The position numbers and the translations under genes were made by a program. From contig JAJNNQ010000008.1 of the NCBI GenBank assembly GCA_027886175.1, positions 7,753,001 through 7,817,000 on the forward strand: a stretch of DNA of 64,000 bases, given 5' to 3'. The number at the start of each line of letters is the position of its first letter. Position 1 is the first letter of the stretch. Below are positions 1 to 14,046 of the stretch, in pieces. The DNA is from Phylloscopus collybita (taxonomy: Eukaryota; Chordata; Aves; Passeriformes; Phylloscopidae). The notes beneath the pieces are model-generated. The model ran no database searches. It saw only the letters and a program-made list of their open reading frames with translations, and was not told the origin of the DNA.

Positions 1-3000
1 AAGTAGTATCTTTATTAGTGTACTATAGATAATTGAAAATAATTGAGGTGAAAAGCATAAATAGGAGTAAGTAAAACACCACTATTGTTAGTTATTGGTG
101 CAGTAAATCCATTTATCTAGATTTAGATCAGAAACAGATTTGGCCCAGTAACTCCACTGAAAATTTGGCAATTTCAAAATTTTTTGAGCATTTGGAATAA
201 ACTCTTAGTACAAATGTACTTGGCAGGAGAAAAACATATTTAAATATCTGTTACAGAAAAATTACAAATTGAAATTATATGCACTACATCTTGGTCATAT
301 CTCTTGGTAAAATATAGGAAACAATAACATGGAGATGTAACTGGCAAGTGCCTGACTAACCTGTCTAGTACTCTGAGAATTTAATTTAACCTATTATTGG
401 CCCTGCCATTTACAGAAACTAATCCCCTTACTGACAAAAATTGCTGTACTATAATGAAATAAAGAAACACTCTAATTTATTTTATTTTTTTTATGAAATG
501 CACATTTTTTTCTGGTTAAACAGAAGGGTAAAAGAAAGTTCACATCTACATTAGAAACATAAAGCATCAGGTGTGTAACACTAAGAGTTTCATAATTTTT
601 CAAAACTTGTATTTTGGGCAAACAATTTACAAATAGATGCTTCCATCTTAAATAATTTAAGTATTTTCTAGTAGTCATCCATCCATGAAGTAAAGTTTGG
701 TCCATGGGCAGTCTAGCAATTTATCCTGAATTTATCAATACCTCATGCTGGAGATTTTAACTAAATGCTAGGTGGTGTAATGTAATGCTGTTCCCTTGAG
801 GTTTGGAATCTGGAGCTGTTCCACATAACCAGAGCTAAAGACAGAGTTCAGAAAGAAGGTTCAGAAACAAGGAAGAAATTTCTTCCTCATTTCCTAAGCA
901 CAGAGACACTTGGTGTCATTTTGTTTTTCTACTCTGTAGATACTTCTTCTGGTTCACTGTAAGGGTACATATTAATTCCTGGAAATCTCTGAAAGCCTTC
1001 ACTACTGCAGAACTTTGGAAAATACAATATTGTGACTCTCTTTTGTTTTCTCACCTTCTGCTAAAATAGCCACCTCCTCAAGAGACACATATTGGAGTCC
1101 TGTTTTTAATGTAGCTTCTGCTACAGATCAAGACAGATTATTGGACTGCATTCACATTGGAACTATTACAGAATGATCTGTACTCCTCAGAGCTATGTAA
1201 GAGCACTGTACATGACCATCAAAGATGGCATTTTAGAAACTATTGTAAACCAGGAAACTGTTTGGAAATCACAGTCTGTACATAGCTAGAGTTTGCCAAT
1301 TTAATTTGATTCACATGCTGGCAATTTGGATGATAGCTTTTTTAGGACTGGTGCTTGGTTTAACTGTGAATTGTGACAGTATCAGTGTGTGGGAAGCCAA
1401 TGTAAAGCAGTTGCCATCTTCACACACTGAACTTGGGTCACATCAGACCATGCCAAGAGACCCTGACCTGTCTCTGTTTTCCTTGAAGTCACATTGCTGG
1501 GTCTCAGTTGGTTATCAATAAGCACATCTTAAGTCTACAATATGACAACTAGAACTTGGTCTGGTCTTTGCATCCAAACACTACACAATATTGATTAACA
1601 AAGATATTTTCTAAGGAGTACCAATCATGAAAAAAGCAATCATTTATAATGCCACAAGCAAATTTATGATCACGCTTGCCTCAATGCTGCTCAGCTCAAA
1701 ACTGAGCACTAAGCACACTGCAGACAAAAGCACATGAGGTATGACAGGGCATGCATTTGAAGAACAGCTTTTCCTTCCCAACATCCTGTTTTGTTCTTTG
1801 CAAACTAATAAAAGATCAAATCAGACAGGCTGTGTAAAAATGATGTTCCCTATTGTAACCATGCTCTTACAGCATGGAAAAAAACTGGGTAACAGAAATA
1901 CTGAATAGCTTTGTAAAGAACAGTTAGTCAAGGGCTACTGTGGGAAAAGTACGGTAATGCTCTTTCTTTCCATGACCATCTCACACCAAGAGCTATGCAA
2001 AGAGAAAACTGTAGTGGGGATTTTTGGGATAAGAGCAGTGGTTATTTGTCAGTATGGAACTGGTCCAGCTCTCAAAATTTAGGTTAAGTCAACAATAGAC
2101 CAACAATGGCTATATCTTTGTCTAAAGATTAGAGAAAAAAGGTTTTATTTCTACCTTTGTTAGCATAAAAATGATGGCTCTCTTCTGTCCTTTTTCTAGA
2201 AAAAGCTTGGCACTTTGAAGTCTGAATCCTGCCTTTTCATTTGTAATGGAAGTCAGAATTTTCATTTGGTTTCTTTTGAAATGGACACTATAAAAGAACT
2301 CCCCTCATGTTGGTGTCTACCATTTACTTGTCATCACCTGACAACAGGAGCGAATTGGAGTGAATTATTCATGTTAGGTGGATATATTTAAGTGAAGTTC
2401 AAAGACTACTGTTTTTTTTTTCACCAAATCTGGCTTAAGGTAGTCTAACCAATCCATTATTTACAAAATTGTGACTATTATATACCTACTTGCATGTTGC
2501 ATTTCTGGGCTATTCTGTAGGCAAGTTGCCTTTATTGGAGGTTGACTGCATGGTGTGGTAGTTGCTTTTGCTTAGTACAATAAATTCCTTCTCTCCAAAG
2601 GTTCTGCAAAGTAGAAACTCACACTGATCTTTTTTATTTTGTGGTGGAGCTTCCCTTCAAATTAATTTTATTGTAGAGAAAACAGATTCCTTTTGAAAGC
2701 TGTTATTTATGAACATGCCCAACCTAGACTCCTTCTGCCAGCTGGGGCAGGGAAAAGCCCACATTAAGTGCTAAAGGTTTCCCTAAACAGTGCTCTTTTT
2801 GTTTGATTTCTTTTCATTTAGATATACTAATGGATGGATGTAATTTCTGATTAATTAGTGTCCATTTCCAAATGCAATGTGTTATTTGTGTGGATGTGTA
2901 TAAAAGAAATTTGCCAACTCACTGCTTTCAAAATATATAGGGGTCTGGTACCCAAACTGAAATTACTTGGTGGAAAATCCAGCAAAATTAGTACTCAAAA

Positions 3001-3898
3001 CTTTTAAGTGGGTAAAGGTCTGATTTTCAAAAAAGCTGAGCTCAAAAACTGCCATATTTGCCAGAAAGTGACTCCTTGTACCTTATAATCCTTATATCAA
3101 GTGCTTGAAAATCAAGCTACTAAGGTTTTATCTAGAGTTCAGTGTAATTAATAAGGTAAAATGTGTTTAGAAAAGCAGAGTATTTTCTCAATTTTGTTAT
3201 TCTTTTAACTAAATACTGGAACATTCTGCAGTTTGCAGAAACTGAAATAGCAAATCTAAACTTTTCTGTTATTCTGAGTTCACATTATATTAATTACTGA
3301 AATACCCCAGTATCTTATACATTTGACCATACAAGAATATCAAATAATAAATATAGATAGAAAGCTATATGCAAAATCTGCATAAAGAAAAAACTTTATA
3401 CTTCTGCTTAATGTAATTTCATATTTCTTTATTTTTTTAAAGTTTTTGTCCCTATACATTTTTATTTAAAATAACATGACAAAGGATAAATTTTACTTTA
3501 TTTTTTCTCTTAGGACCATGCATTATTGATGTCTTATGAAACTTGCAATGCATTTTTTCCATGCAAGGGCTAATACCTCTTGATAATCCATGCTGTTAAT
3601 GGATGTCTGTTTATCTGTGAATCTCCCAAAAATACAGATTTGCTCAGTGATTATACCTGATAAATATAAATAAATCAATGATTGACACTTTAATTGTTCT
3701 CTTGTATTTATTAAAAGAAAATTATTTGACTTCTAATATTTTTCTGATAATCTTTAAGAAAACAAGTAATTATTTTTAGTGTCTTCAGAGATATCTGATA
3801 AAAAGTATCCTCATCTTTATAAGGGATCTGGAGCATTGCTGGTCCTTTTACCTTGAGAACTATTGATTATTACATTGTATTAAAATATATACTAAGAT
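1..3898. other. Non-coding AT-rich DNA, no gene seen
   Basis: All six frames are broken by frequent stops and no open frame here resembles a known protein. The sequence is unique-looking, with only short T runs (for example near 2409-2419) and no recognisable transposon. The part around 3520-3700 is rich in homeodomain-type ATTA words and free of simple repeats, but I see no reason to name a function. Either intergenic DNA or intron would look like this. Confidence 0.7.
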
Positions 3899-3985
3899 TT
3901 AAAGTCCCAAAGGCACTTAGGCCCATAAATCCCATTGATTTAAATTGGAATTAAATTTCTACATGAGTTCAGAGGACTAGGTTTT
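3899..3985. repeat. Probable ancient amniote interspersed repeat (MITE-like)
   Basis: The words AGGCACTTAGGCCCATAAAT and CCCATTGATTTAAATTGGAAT follow the pattern of an old, partly self-complementary repeat common in turtles, crocodiles and birds. The remembered consensus of that repeat has a TTAGGCRCCTAAAT-like arm around a CCCATTGAAATCAATGGG-like dyad. The dyad here has decayed, as expected for a very old copy. I do not know the family name with certainty, and the boundaries are approximate. The identification rests on resemblance, not on a search. Confidence 0.45.
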
Positions 3986-6007
3986 ATTGGATGTTTTTTT
4001 CTTTTAATATAATTTCACTCATCAAATTATCTTTGATTAGAAAACAATGAGCAAATAACAGCAACAGCTTTTGAGTCTCCTTCTGATGAAGTAAATTCTC
4101 TAGGCAGCATTAATGCTGTGGAAAAAATAGGTGAGAGGTGTGGTTTTATTTGGGGTTGGTGAGAGCCTCAGAAGTTTCACCATTGCTACATCTATATTTG
4201 GAATAAGCTGCTGCATTTTCATGAGATCACCCCTCCTCAAGGGCTTTCCAAGCAGTCCCTGGAGATTAATATAATAAAAGGATACCACTGTGGATCTGCT
4301 CCTTCTTTAAGTAGGAGAACAGGTGTGATGTGTTTGGCTGGAACCCCATGCAAGTTATGTACTTAAAAAACAGACAGCATGGATGCTGGTAATCAGATCC
4401 AGTTTGAATTTTTTGATAATTTTAAAAAATTTGAGGGATATTTAACTTGACTAACCTTCTTTTCCTTGTGAATGCATTCATTATTTCAGGCTGCAAAAGT
4501 GTCAGTTCATCTAAAGATTATAGAGCTTTGATAAATCATTGGCTTGTTGAGATTAATACAGAAGAGATGCACTTCCATGAATATAATTTGGTTATTTTAA
4601 CATGCTAGCATGTGAAATAGGTTACAGCGTGCAGTAAGAGCACCTAGCTGCACTACTCCCTGAAAAATCTGTTTGTTGAAAACATGTGAATATTTTGTCT
4701 GGTCAGTCTGACAGTTGTAAACTCTATTTAGTCCTAACTGGCCCCAAAACATCTGGGGTGTTGCTCACTCACATTGTCCGAGTGGTGGGGGCTTCATCTG
4801 TTGCAGACATCATGCATGACCACCATGACTCTGCAGACTGACCACTTAATGACAGTCTTGTGCCTTCTGAACAAGCACGTCACTGAATGGAACAGAAGGG
4901 GAAAGAGAGGGATATTGGAGGACAAATAGTGAGAGGGAAATGTTTTGTAAGAAAAGGAACAGACCACCATGCACCAACAAGGAAGTGTCTTGTAGAACAA
5001 AACACTTCCTCTAGGAAAAAAAAAAAGTCAGAAAATATAAAGCTCTTAGTAGATATCACCAGATGTAAATTCTTTAAAGTATTTCAATTATTTAGTTGTA
5101 GTTTTGAATTTTTTCTGTAATAAATAAAAAAAATGTTCTTGACCTCAGTTTCCCCCTCTTTTATCTACTGCTTGGGAAAGAATAAGTGGTCTTGGAATAT
5201 GATGTTAGGGTAAAGGAGCCTGCCTAGCAGCAACTGTTTTACTCCAAACATTTCTAATCCCTGGTGGAGAAAGCAATAAAGTTCTGTGCTTCAGGTCACG
5301 TACCTGAGTACTGGCAGTTCTTTTCAATATCTTAGATTAAATGAACTGTGAAATATTTGTTTTATTAGAAGAGCTGTCGTTTACTTGTGAGTTGTTTTCT
5401 AAATCATTTCTGTCCAGAGTAGCTTTGGAAATCAAGTAGTGTGTATTGAGCACGGTGTTTAGAAACATTTTTAACAGTCTGATGCACAATGCTTTATTGT
5501 TCTGATTGTTAAAACATTCATAGAGGGCCATTCTCCTCTTTGGATGCATACATGAATCTCAGGAAAACTAATGAGAAATTATGCATATGCAAGGAGAGCA
5601 CAGCTCCTCTAGCATTGCTGGTAAAGGTGTACATAGGAGTCAGGATTTCTTAATGAAAGGGGGCAGTGGGAATAAAGGCTTCTGCTTAAGGGGCTGGAGT
5701 AGGATTGAAATGGCCCACACAACTGTGTGGTTCTGCTACAGCTTTGTGTGTGTCCCAAACATGCAATCAAAGGGGATGGGGTGCAGGTACCAGCACAACC
5801 TGTTCATGCTCATCTCAGCAGGGACCTCCTGCTCTGGGTGAGAGCAGGGACAGAGGGGGTCTAGGAAGCTTGGATTTGAGATGGTAAATCCACTGCAGGC
5901 AGCATCAGTTTGGGCATTGGTTGTCTAAAGAGGTTCACATGACATTTTATCACTACTACAGACAAATCCACAAAGGCATTTGTGTGTAGGGCTGGAATGA
6001 AAATCTT
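3986..6007. other. Non-coding AT-rich DNA, no gene seen
   Basis: No coding signal is visible on either strand. A perfect 14-bp palindrome (ACATGCTAGCATGT) lies at 4600-4613. A CCTCAGTTTCCCC word near 5143-5156 recalls the MIR SINE core but has no supporting flanks. A slightly GC-richer patch at 5690-5880 gives two overlapping short open frames that show no protein family features. Confidence 0.65.
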
Positions 6008-6051
6008 GCTGAAATTTTTTCAGCAAAAATGAAATTTCAAAATTTCATTTC
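6008..6051. repeat. Cluster of two small perfect hairpins
   Basis: Two inverted repeats lie side by side. The arms TGCTGAA (6008-6014) and TTCAGCA (6020-6026) are separated by a short T-rich loop. The 11-bp arms AAATGAAATTT (6028-6038) and AAATTTCATTT (6041-6051) have only CA between them. More AAAATGAATTT-type sequence follows to about 6069. The pattern could be the remains of a fold-back DNA transposon or simply AT-rich slippage. No target-site duplication could be defined. Confidence 0.6.
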
Positions 6052-6069
6052 GAAAATGAATTTTTTTTG

Positions 6070-9000
6070 CTGCAGTAGAGTTTTGTATCTATGCTTTCAC
6101 ATTTGGAAGCACACTTCATTGTATCTCAGGCATCTAGAAATGCAATAAGCTATTTCTGCTCTGTAGTGAGTTTCTTGGTTGTTTTTCAGGTAAGATCCTC
6201 CTGAGCAGTATTGTCCTAGAGGAGTTGTACCTGGAGGGAGTGAATACCCAGGCTTTGCCAGGATTTCAGCCATTGTTGAGAAAATCTGTAATGGATGAGC
6301 TCTTTGAACTGGGGCTATGAACTCCTTATCTGGTGAAGGCCAGCCTGCATGTGTGAGGCTCTAACTGGCAATAGCCCCTTAGCACAGACAGTTGACCCTT
6401 CCTCTAAAAAGAATAAATTTTGGAGTAGTGCTGGGTACTGGTTTGTTTTTGGTTTTTTTTTTTTTGTTATTGATCTCTAGACTTGGACATGGGAACGTAA
6501 GAGAAGGATTTTAGTGAGGTGCTCAGTTAGAGACATGTTATAACTTGTCTTCCACCTTCACCTTCTCTGGCTTGTCAGTGACTTGGAAAAAATATCTAAT
6601 ATTTAATGGCTCCTAGGTGTAAAAATGGAATGTGGATTTGAGAAAAGTCTGAAATAACATTTATAGTGCACCCAAAGGAATTAGAGAAGCCTGAAGAGAC
6701 TGTATCTGTCCTCTTAATCAAGAAGGATTACCTGTCTATACTTTGTCTATCACTTTCTAAGAATTTCCAGAAGAAGAATACACTAAAGTAGTCACCTCTC
6801 TTCACCTCCCAGAAAAACAGCAGTAGGTAAAGAAACTGAAGGTGTGGGGATTGGCTAAATAATTGGCATTGTCACAATGCTACTGTGAAGCTTGTAATAA
6901 ATGGCTTTAAAGAACATGGGCTGTGAAAGAACTAGGATGGAGTGAATGGAAAAATATTCAAAAATATGTTATTCAGAACATTTCATGTATTCATAAATTA
7001 TTCACCCCCACAGAACTGCAGGTGCCTCAGGATTTTTCCATGTAATGTCAGATCCTCAGCTGGCACAAGCTGGCACTGCTGCATTTGTTTCCATGGAGTG
7101 ATGCCAGTTTACAAGAATGTGGTCCATGATATTATTTTTAATTTTTTTCCTTCTTCTTTTTCTGTTCCTAAACATTCAAATACATGTAATTGTACAGATG
7201 TAGCTATGCTGAGTCTGTAAATGAACCTTGGGGCACTATGATTGTGCAAGCCCTTGAAGCTTTACTTTCACTGTTTCCATGATAACATCAGGGGTTTGTT
7301 TTTTTCTGTATGTGTTGATAGTGTGCTGCTGACAGCTACCTGCATGTGCTTTCTCTCTCTCCTGCACCTGTTTGGGGCGTGTATGTTAAATGGTCAAGTT
7401 CCATTGCACACCAATCTTCAGCTGTTATCAAGTTAATTTATGGATGAATGTAGTTAGCTTTGTACATATTTTCAAAACTGAGAATAAACAGAATAGTTTT
7501 TCCTTATTTAAAATCCCATTATAGCAGCTGCACTATAAAGTGTATTTTTCTGCTGTTAAATATTTTATCTTGACCACAGCTTGCATATCAGCACACTTGT
7601 AGCAGTATGTTGACTGTTATCTTTTGTGTACCAAAGCACTAGATAGTTTGGAATAATTAAATAACATTGCTTCTCCATTATCCTTGGAGGGCTGATACTC
7701 CTTTCTTCTAAGATAAAAGGTAAACATATATTATAACAAATCAAACTGTAGGATGATAAATATTGTTGTAAGCCTGGATAATAATGTAACAAAAAATAAG
7801 ATGAAATCCACATTTTCCCACTAGTATTCATCTCCTATATTTATTTTTGCTGATAGAGCTATGGAAAAGGAAGGCTCTGTGCAGTGCATTTGCAAGGCCA
7901 TTACACATTCCTGAATGACACAGTCATCACTACTCTGAGCCTTATTTGCTCAAGGTTTTATAAATATAGATTGGTGTATGGGTTTGGGTGGCAAAATATC
8001 AAATCTAGGACAGATACATAACTCAAGTCAGCACCATTTCAGACAGCTTTTTGAGATTTTGTAGCCTTTTCTTCATAAGATTTCCAGGCTGATTTCTGCA
8101 GAAATAGTTGTGACCATGTGTTGTCTGTGTACTCCCCACATCTTTGTTAGCATGACTGACAGTTGTAAATGTCTGTATCTCCTCCAGTGAAATGAAGGCA
8201 GTCCCCAGTACTACTGAAATTTCAGAACAGAGAAAATTTTTCTTGATATGTTTGTATCTAATATATTTCCCATGGCATAGATATTTATCCCAAGACCAAC
8301 ATATCACTTACTTCTGGTCAATAATCAAGTGAACTACTCAGATGAACCTTGTTTTTGATTTGAGAAAAGTCTAAACATTAATTTAATAGAACAATGGGTA
8401 GAGATATGGGTAAGAAATACTTTTAGATGTAAAGGGTGAAGTAGTAGTACCAGATGGGAAGTCTTAAGTCAGTTAGGACTAGGATAGAAAAGTCCTTATG
8501 GCACAGGGTGGGGGGAATGATTCAGGGGGAGAAAAAAAAGAATAGATTGAGCACAAGAAAAGGGTGTGATGAGGATCATCACATATAATTATAAAATTAT
8601 AATTCAATCTGCTATTTTTTACTGCAGAACTTCATGACAATAATAATAAGACATATTGCTACAGCTTAGAGAAGAAAAGAGCACAGGAAATCCCTCAAAT
8701 TAAGCAAAAAACAAATTTGTAGCTTCATTCAATACACTTTTATATGTCATATATGCCATTTTTTCATTTTATATTACTAATTTGAAAAATCTGAATTAAA
8801 AAATAAAGGAATCTTCAGTTATCAAATGTTCTTTTTCCCTTTATTGTCCTTTAAGGAAATTGTCACTAGCACAAAAGCTTCTACCCCATTGCTATGTTTG
8901 GTTATTCAGGTAATTCAGGTAATTTCAGTAAATTTTCAGTAAAAATGTAACTTACATCACCTACAGATGAGCCCAAGTGTTTGTCAAAACTCAGTTTTCT

Positions 9001-9898
9001 ACAGAGTATTAAACATTCAATTGCTGTGAATTAATTTTATTTTATTTTTCATTTTTGTATTTATTCTACTATTCTCTAAAGGTGCCTTTACCTGTTTTTT
9101 TTGTTTACATATAACTATTAGGATTTGTCCTAGGAAGTATATAATTTGCATAATCATAAAATAAAGAATGCACATACAGGTGTGAAGTAAACCAGTAAAC
9201 ATTCTCATCCATGAAATGTTATTGCTTAACCTGATGTAAATTAGGACCAACTGCCAATTGAATAGTAATTATTTGTTATTTAGAAATGCTATTAATGAAA
9301 ATAAATTAGTAATTTTTTGTCACATGTTAAAATAGTGGTATTTATTAATTTCATTGTAACTCTTTGGATTTTATAGCACTATATTTGTCATTTAATGTAG
9401 CAGAGATGAACAATAGTTACTTGTATTCATTTTGTCAGATATAAACAAGTAAACAGTGTCCAGCACATATTTTCAAGTGCTGCAGTCAGAGGGAAAACTT
9501 TATGAAACATTTAGTTGTTCAACAGAGTAGCAATGCTTAGAGGTTGACCTTGAAGTTTTTGAAATGTGAATTGATCCACTGGAACAAGTACAAAGCCAGC
9601 TTTGGTGCTAAATGTAAATTGTTAAAAATGGTGCTGCATAACATCTGCCTTGTAGTACGCCTTAATCAGCACTGTGAAAAATGAAAGTTTAACGATCTAC
9701 CATAGTGGCTTCTAAGTGAAGGATAAACAAAGGATGAAAGAGTTTCCTTGCATGGTTTGTAACTGATGGCATGAAAAATGTCAAGAACCATCTGCCTCAA
9801 ACTTATCCAAACTGTCATCAAGTATTCTAATCCAGTCAAAGGAGATACAACTAGAACAACCTATGTAACTTGCTGAAGGCTTATCAAAAGAGTTGTAA
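6070..9898. other. Non-coding AT-rich DNA, no gene seen
   Basis: No open frame here has recognisable protein features, and none is preceded by promoter-like sequence. A G/T-rich run lies at about 6440-6468. A direct echo of TTCAGGTAA words occurs near 8905-8940. Otherwise the stretch is unique-looking AT-rich sequence. Confidence 0.7.
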
Positions 9899-9938
9899 AT
9901 AAGGAAAAAAAAAAAGAAAAAAGGAGAAAAAAAAAAAA
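9899..9938. repeat. A-rich low-complexity tract
   Basis: A 40-bp stretch of A broken only by a few G residues, ending in CCC. It looks like simple slippage sequence. No retroposed gene or SINE body is visible upstream that would make it a poly(A) tail. Confidence 0.85.
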
Positions 9939-12900
9939 CCCTATCAACTGCATAAGCACAGATTTCTGCCAGCTTGCCTGTGGCTTTGAAATTCAATCCC
10001 ATTTCTCTAGTCTGACAAACTGTACTAAATGGTAAAATGGATTTTTATTGCTTTCAGCCATTTTCATTCCAGCTGCTATCACTAGGTAAGTACTCAGTTT
10101 TCTAATATGAGAATTATATTTTTTATTTCACTTTTCTCTTTTGTGTGTGTATATTGACTGCAATATGCACAAAAACCTATTTTTGCAGAGCTAGGGTATA
10201 AATGGGGACATTTACACATCTGAGCTTAAAAAGCTGCTACTGCTTCTAACTCAGCACACAAAAGAATCCCAAATATAGCTATGTCACTGCAGAAAGCTAC
10301 ATCCAAGTGAACAGACATTTTTTTGCATTAACTTTCACAGCAAATAGGAAAGCATGATTTTCCCAAGAAAAGAAACACACATTTAATGCTGATCTTCCTT
10401 AATTACACTAAGAATTAATCAAATGACCCCACATTTGCTAGTTTGATTTTCAGTAAGTTATGCAATTTTCAGGAAGTTAGGTCATTCTGTATCTTGAGCA
10501 TAGATTTAGCTATTTAAAATGTCCCTTGATAGCTGAAGAGACCAAGTCTCATTGAAAGTCAATGAAAAGTCTGGTGCCATGTCCAGGAATTACCTGAAAC
10601 TCCATGTCTCATCTACTGGTGCCTGACACTGCACTTTAACAGACCATATTGTTTTTTACTGCAAGTAGTCCTGCTCCTTGTGCCTAAGGGATTCCAAGGC
10701 TTGGGAGTTAAATCCCAAGGCTTACTCTTGCACTCTATTCCTTTGGAGTTTCCTTGGTGTTGACTGGTCTCCAAAATGGGGAAATTAAAGCCTTTTTCTT
10801 TTTACTACTGTTGTGAAACTGGGGCTTAATCAGGGCTAAAGCACGTGTGACCCCTTTGTGAAAACTTCCTCTAAAGGCATTTGTTGAGAATAGGTTGGAA
10901 CTTTGGAGAGGCTGGATAATGACTTAGGTAAGCAAAGGTAATCAAAAAGAAAACAAAAGCAAGGGACACAGAAGGGAACGTGAAAGGATAATGAATTTCA
11001 AATATACTTCATATTCTCACTTTTATTTAAGTATCACTTTTTTTTTGTAATATTTAGCATAACATAAAATCTCTCAGAGATGAAAATTAGAATGTTTGGG
11101 CATGGAATGGGAAACATGCAATTTCATCTGGTTCCGGTTAAGGTTCCATATTGGCAGCCTGTATTGATGTACTTAATTTTCACTCAAAATTCAGAAGTCT
11201 TAGAATGCATACAAACATCCATATATTGTGTTGTTTGAAGTTGTAATTTTTCCTTTGCTACCAAGCTATGATATCTTCTAATAGCTGTGTAGAGTTTAAG
11301 GGTAAAAGAAATCTTTCTATTAAATGTATCCATACTTTTCATTGGCTCAGGAGTGAATTTATACAATTGATGTTGATACATTTGTCATGGAATATTCTAG
11401 TGTACAGGTGGAAACAGATGATACAGTATTACTTTTTTTTTTCTTGTGACAAAATGGTATGCAATGCATTGGAAGATTAGTTATCCGTAGCAGTTATATG
11501 AAATGCAAATGTCATAACACAGATTACATTTCCATAAAACCAAAATAACACTTCAATATATGTGATTTAGTTTTACTGTGCACATTTTTATTTAGCAGAA
11601 CTGACACATTTCTTCAATTTGCATCATTTTTTTGCCTTTCACATTGAACAAAAAGGTGAAGAACTATTTCACTGTACAGTAACCATTTCATTTCTGGCAG
11701 TGTCTCAAAAGGGATTTTCAGTTTAATGAAAACAACCTCCCACTTTTTCATCCCTATTGCTAAAAGCAAAAGGAGGTAGGCCAACTATTGAATCTTCCTG
11801 CAATTCCACTAGGGCAATCTGTCCCAGCTAAAACCCCACTTTGAGCAGCTTTTACAGGGAGAAGGAACAGGGAAGAATATGGTAAAGGGACAGGTTTTTT
11901 TTGGCATCATCTATTCTTTATTAACCATTTGAATTAATTAGGTTTACTGGTATTTATAAAGATAACTAGCTTCCTGTCCAATTCTTGGGACTGGCCTACT
12001 TTAGCTAGAGAAATTGTTAGCTTATCTGAGTTTCAAACATGCAGGAAAGAACTGGGAATAGCAGGTGTTGTAGAGTCTGAACTTCTCTCCTTTTTTGTAT
12101 TTTTTAGTCAGTTGGCATTTGCTTATTAAAGCACTAGATGTTAAGTGAGACCACTCATCCCCCAGAGAGTTCTGGGAGTCTGCTTAACTTGATATTGCCT
12201 TTTTATTAGTTGATTAATTATAATAATCTGCTTATATATTTGAATAATGAATTCATTTAGTTAGGATGTTAACAAAAAGTACTTAGCAAAGAGTTGCAAC
12301 AAGCTAAGTGGAAGATGACATGGAAGAAGCTGCTCCAGGAATGAGAAAATTCCTGGTTTGGTAGGCAGAGCTCTCACCATGCTGCAGACCTCATATAATG
12401 GCTTTAGGATGTCTCAGCCTGTAAAGCTGAGAATGGAATTCTGTGAGGATCACTAACATGCCATTGTTGTGTTCTTGACCATCTCTAAGATAAACGACCA
12501 CCAAAAATTATTACTTAATTTCTCTCTATATTCAGTGCAGAGGTATAAATACCACTGGGTTATTAGCACCTGTCTTCAGACATCCCTGGAGGAGGATGTT
12601 TCCACTGATGACTGAGAGGCATAACTAACTTCATGTAGCTCAAATGCAAAGAGAGGAGTCCCATGCTCTGTGTCCTCCCTCAAAGAGCTGGCAGTCATTT
12701 CCTGTGTGGGTTGTGGTGTGGGTGGTGGTGTGGAGTTTTTTTTCCTTTTAAATTTCTACACCTGCATAACTTCATCCTGTTAGTATTCATATCCAGAACA
12801 CTTAGCATGCACTGGCATTTAAAACTAAATTACTGTTAACAGTCTGTAACACATCAGTAGTAGCATGAAGTGCTACTTTGTGAGATAACAATGGATGCTG

Positions 12901-14046
12901 TAAATGGAACTTGATTTTTCACAACATCTGACTGTGGCATGAGAAAAGTGGAATCTAAATGATCATGTTACAATAAAGCATCTGTGGACTAACTGAGACA
13001 CTAAATTAGCATTTTTTGATAAAGAATAGTGTGGTGCATAGCCTATAAACCATGCTAATAGCTCCATCTTTGTAATTCATAAAGCATATACAACACATGC
13101 AGGTGGTTTCTTATTTTCATATGGGCAGAATTGTTTGAGTCTTGTGCTCAGGTATGTATTCTGTGAATTCCTGGCTTCCTCATAAACCTGATTTCTTCTA
13201 ATTGTTTCCATTGATTGGTAGTATTTATTGTGTTTTGCTATAAACAGCATGTTACTTAAGGGAAAAAAAGAAAAAAAAACACCCCAATTTCATTGCATAT
13301 TATTGTTGCTGTTATTTTGCACAGTTGTTAAACAGACGTCTCTGTGGTGACTACTATTCATTTTTTGTGGCAATTTCACTTCCAGTACTCAAAGCTATGG
13401 CAATATGCTTACACTGTAGTGAACTACTAGATGTGTATTTGTATTTTTTTTTATGGGTTAAGCAGTCTAGAGCAACTGCAGAAATTAAAACATTCCAAAC
13501 AGCAATGTTCAGTTTGCTGGCCCCTAAACAGAAGCTTATTGCAAGAAGTTATAAATGGCAGGAGAAAAAAACCAAAATCTCTGTGCTCTGTTTGCTGCAA
13601 GAGACACTCAGAGGTGTGCTGGTCATGCAGTCATTTCCAGTGAGATACATGTGAATTTTAATAAAACTGGACAGCTCTCCCCAACTCAGGTTTGCAGACA
13701 AGCTTTACAATAACATTGGATGGAAATCCACAAAGAGCTGGATTCTGGTGCTCAGCACACCTGGAAGTCCATTAATGCACTCTTATGTAAATGGACTTAA
13801 TGGAGAGAATGGAACATATCCAGCTACGATGGCTACAGGATAAATCTCCACATCTGAGTGCATGACTCAGCCTGGCCAGCTGAAAACAAAATAAATCCAG
13901 GCAGGAACTAAGAGGAAAACCATGACCTGGTTTTCCAAAGTAAGGCCCTGGCATGCTGGCATTTGGGCTGCATGTGCCACAATGTGCACACTTCTCCCTG
14001 AGAGGAAAAGGATATTTGTTAAACGTGCTGTGGGACTGCTCTAATT
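9939..14046. other. Non-coding DNA with a possible cryptic microexon and an old dyad repeat
   Basis: No protein-coding gene is recognised. A strong acceptor-like TTTTTATTGCTTTCAG ends at 10057 and a consensus donor (TAG/GTAAGTA) begins at 10086, so a 28-nt cryptic exon at 10058-10085 on the + strand is conceivable. The dyad CATTGA-AAG-TCAATG at 10550-10564, in a TCTCATTGAAAGTCAATG context, resembles the centre of old amniote repeats. A GT-rich run lies at about 12703-12738. A 109-codon open frame at 13325-13654 has no family features and is probably chance. Confidence 0.55.

Noticed and set aside
5143..5178. MIR SINE fragment
   Set aside because: Only the CCTCAGTTTCCCC word matches. Flanking sequence does not follow the consensus.
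13325..13654. 109-codon open frame on the + strand
   Set aside because: No recognisable domain, no splice or promoter context, and it overlaps another frame. Length is within chance for 64 kb.
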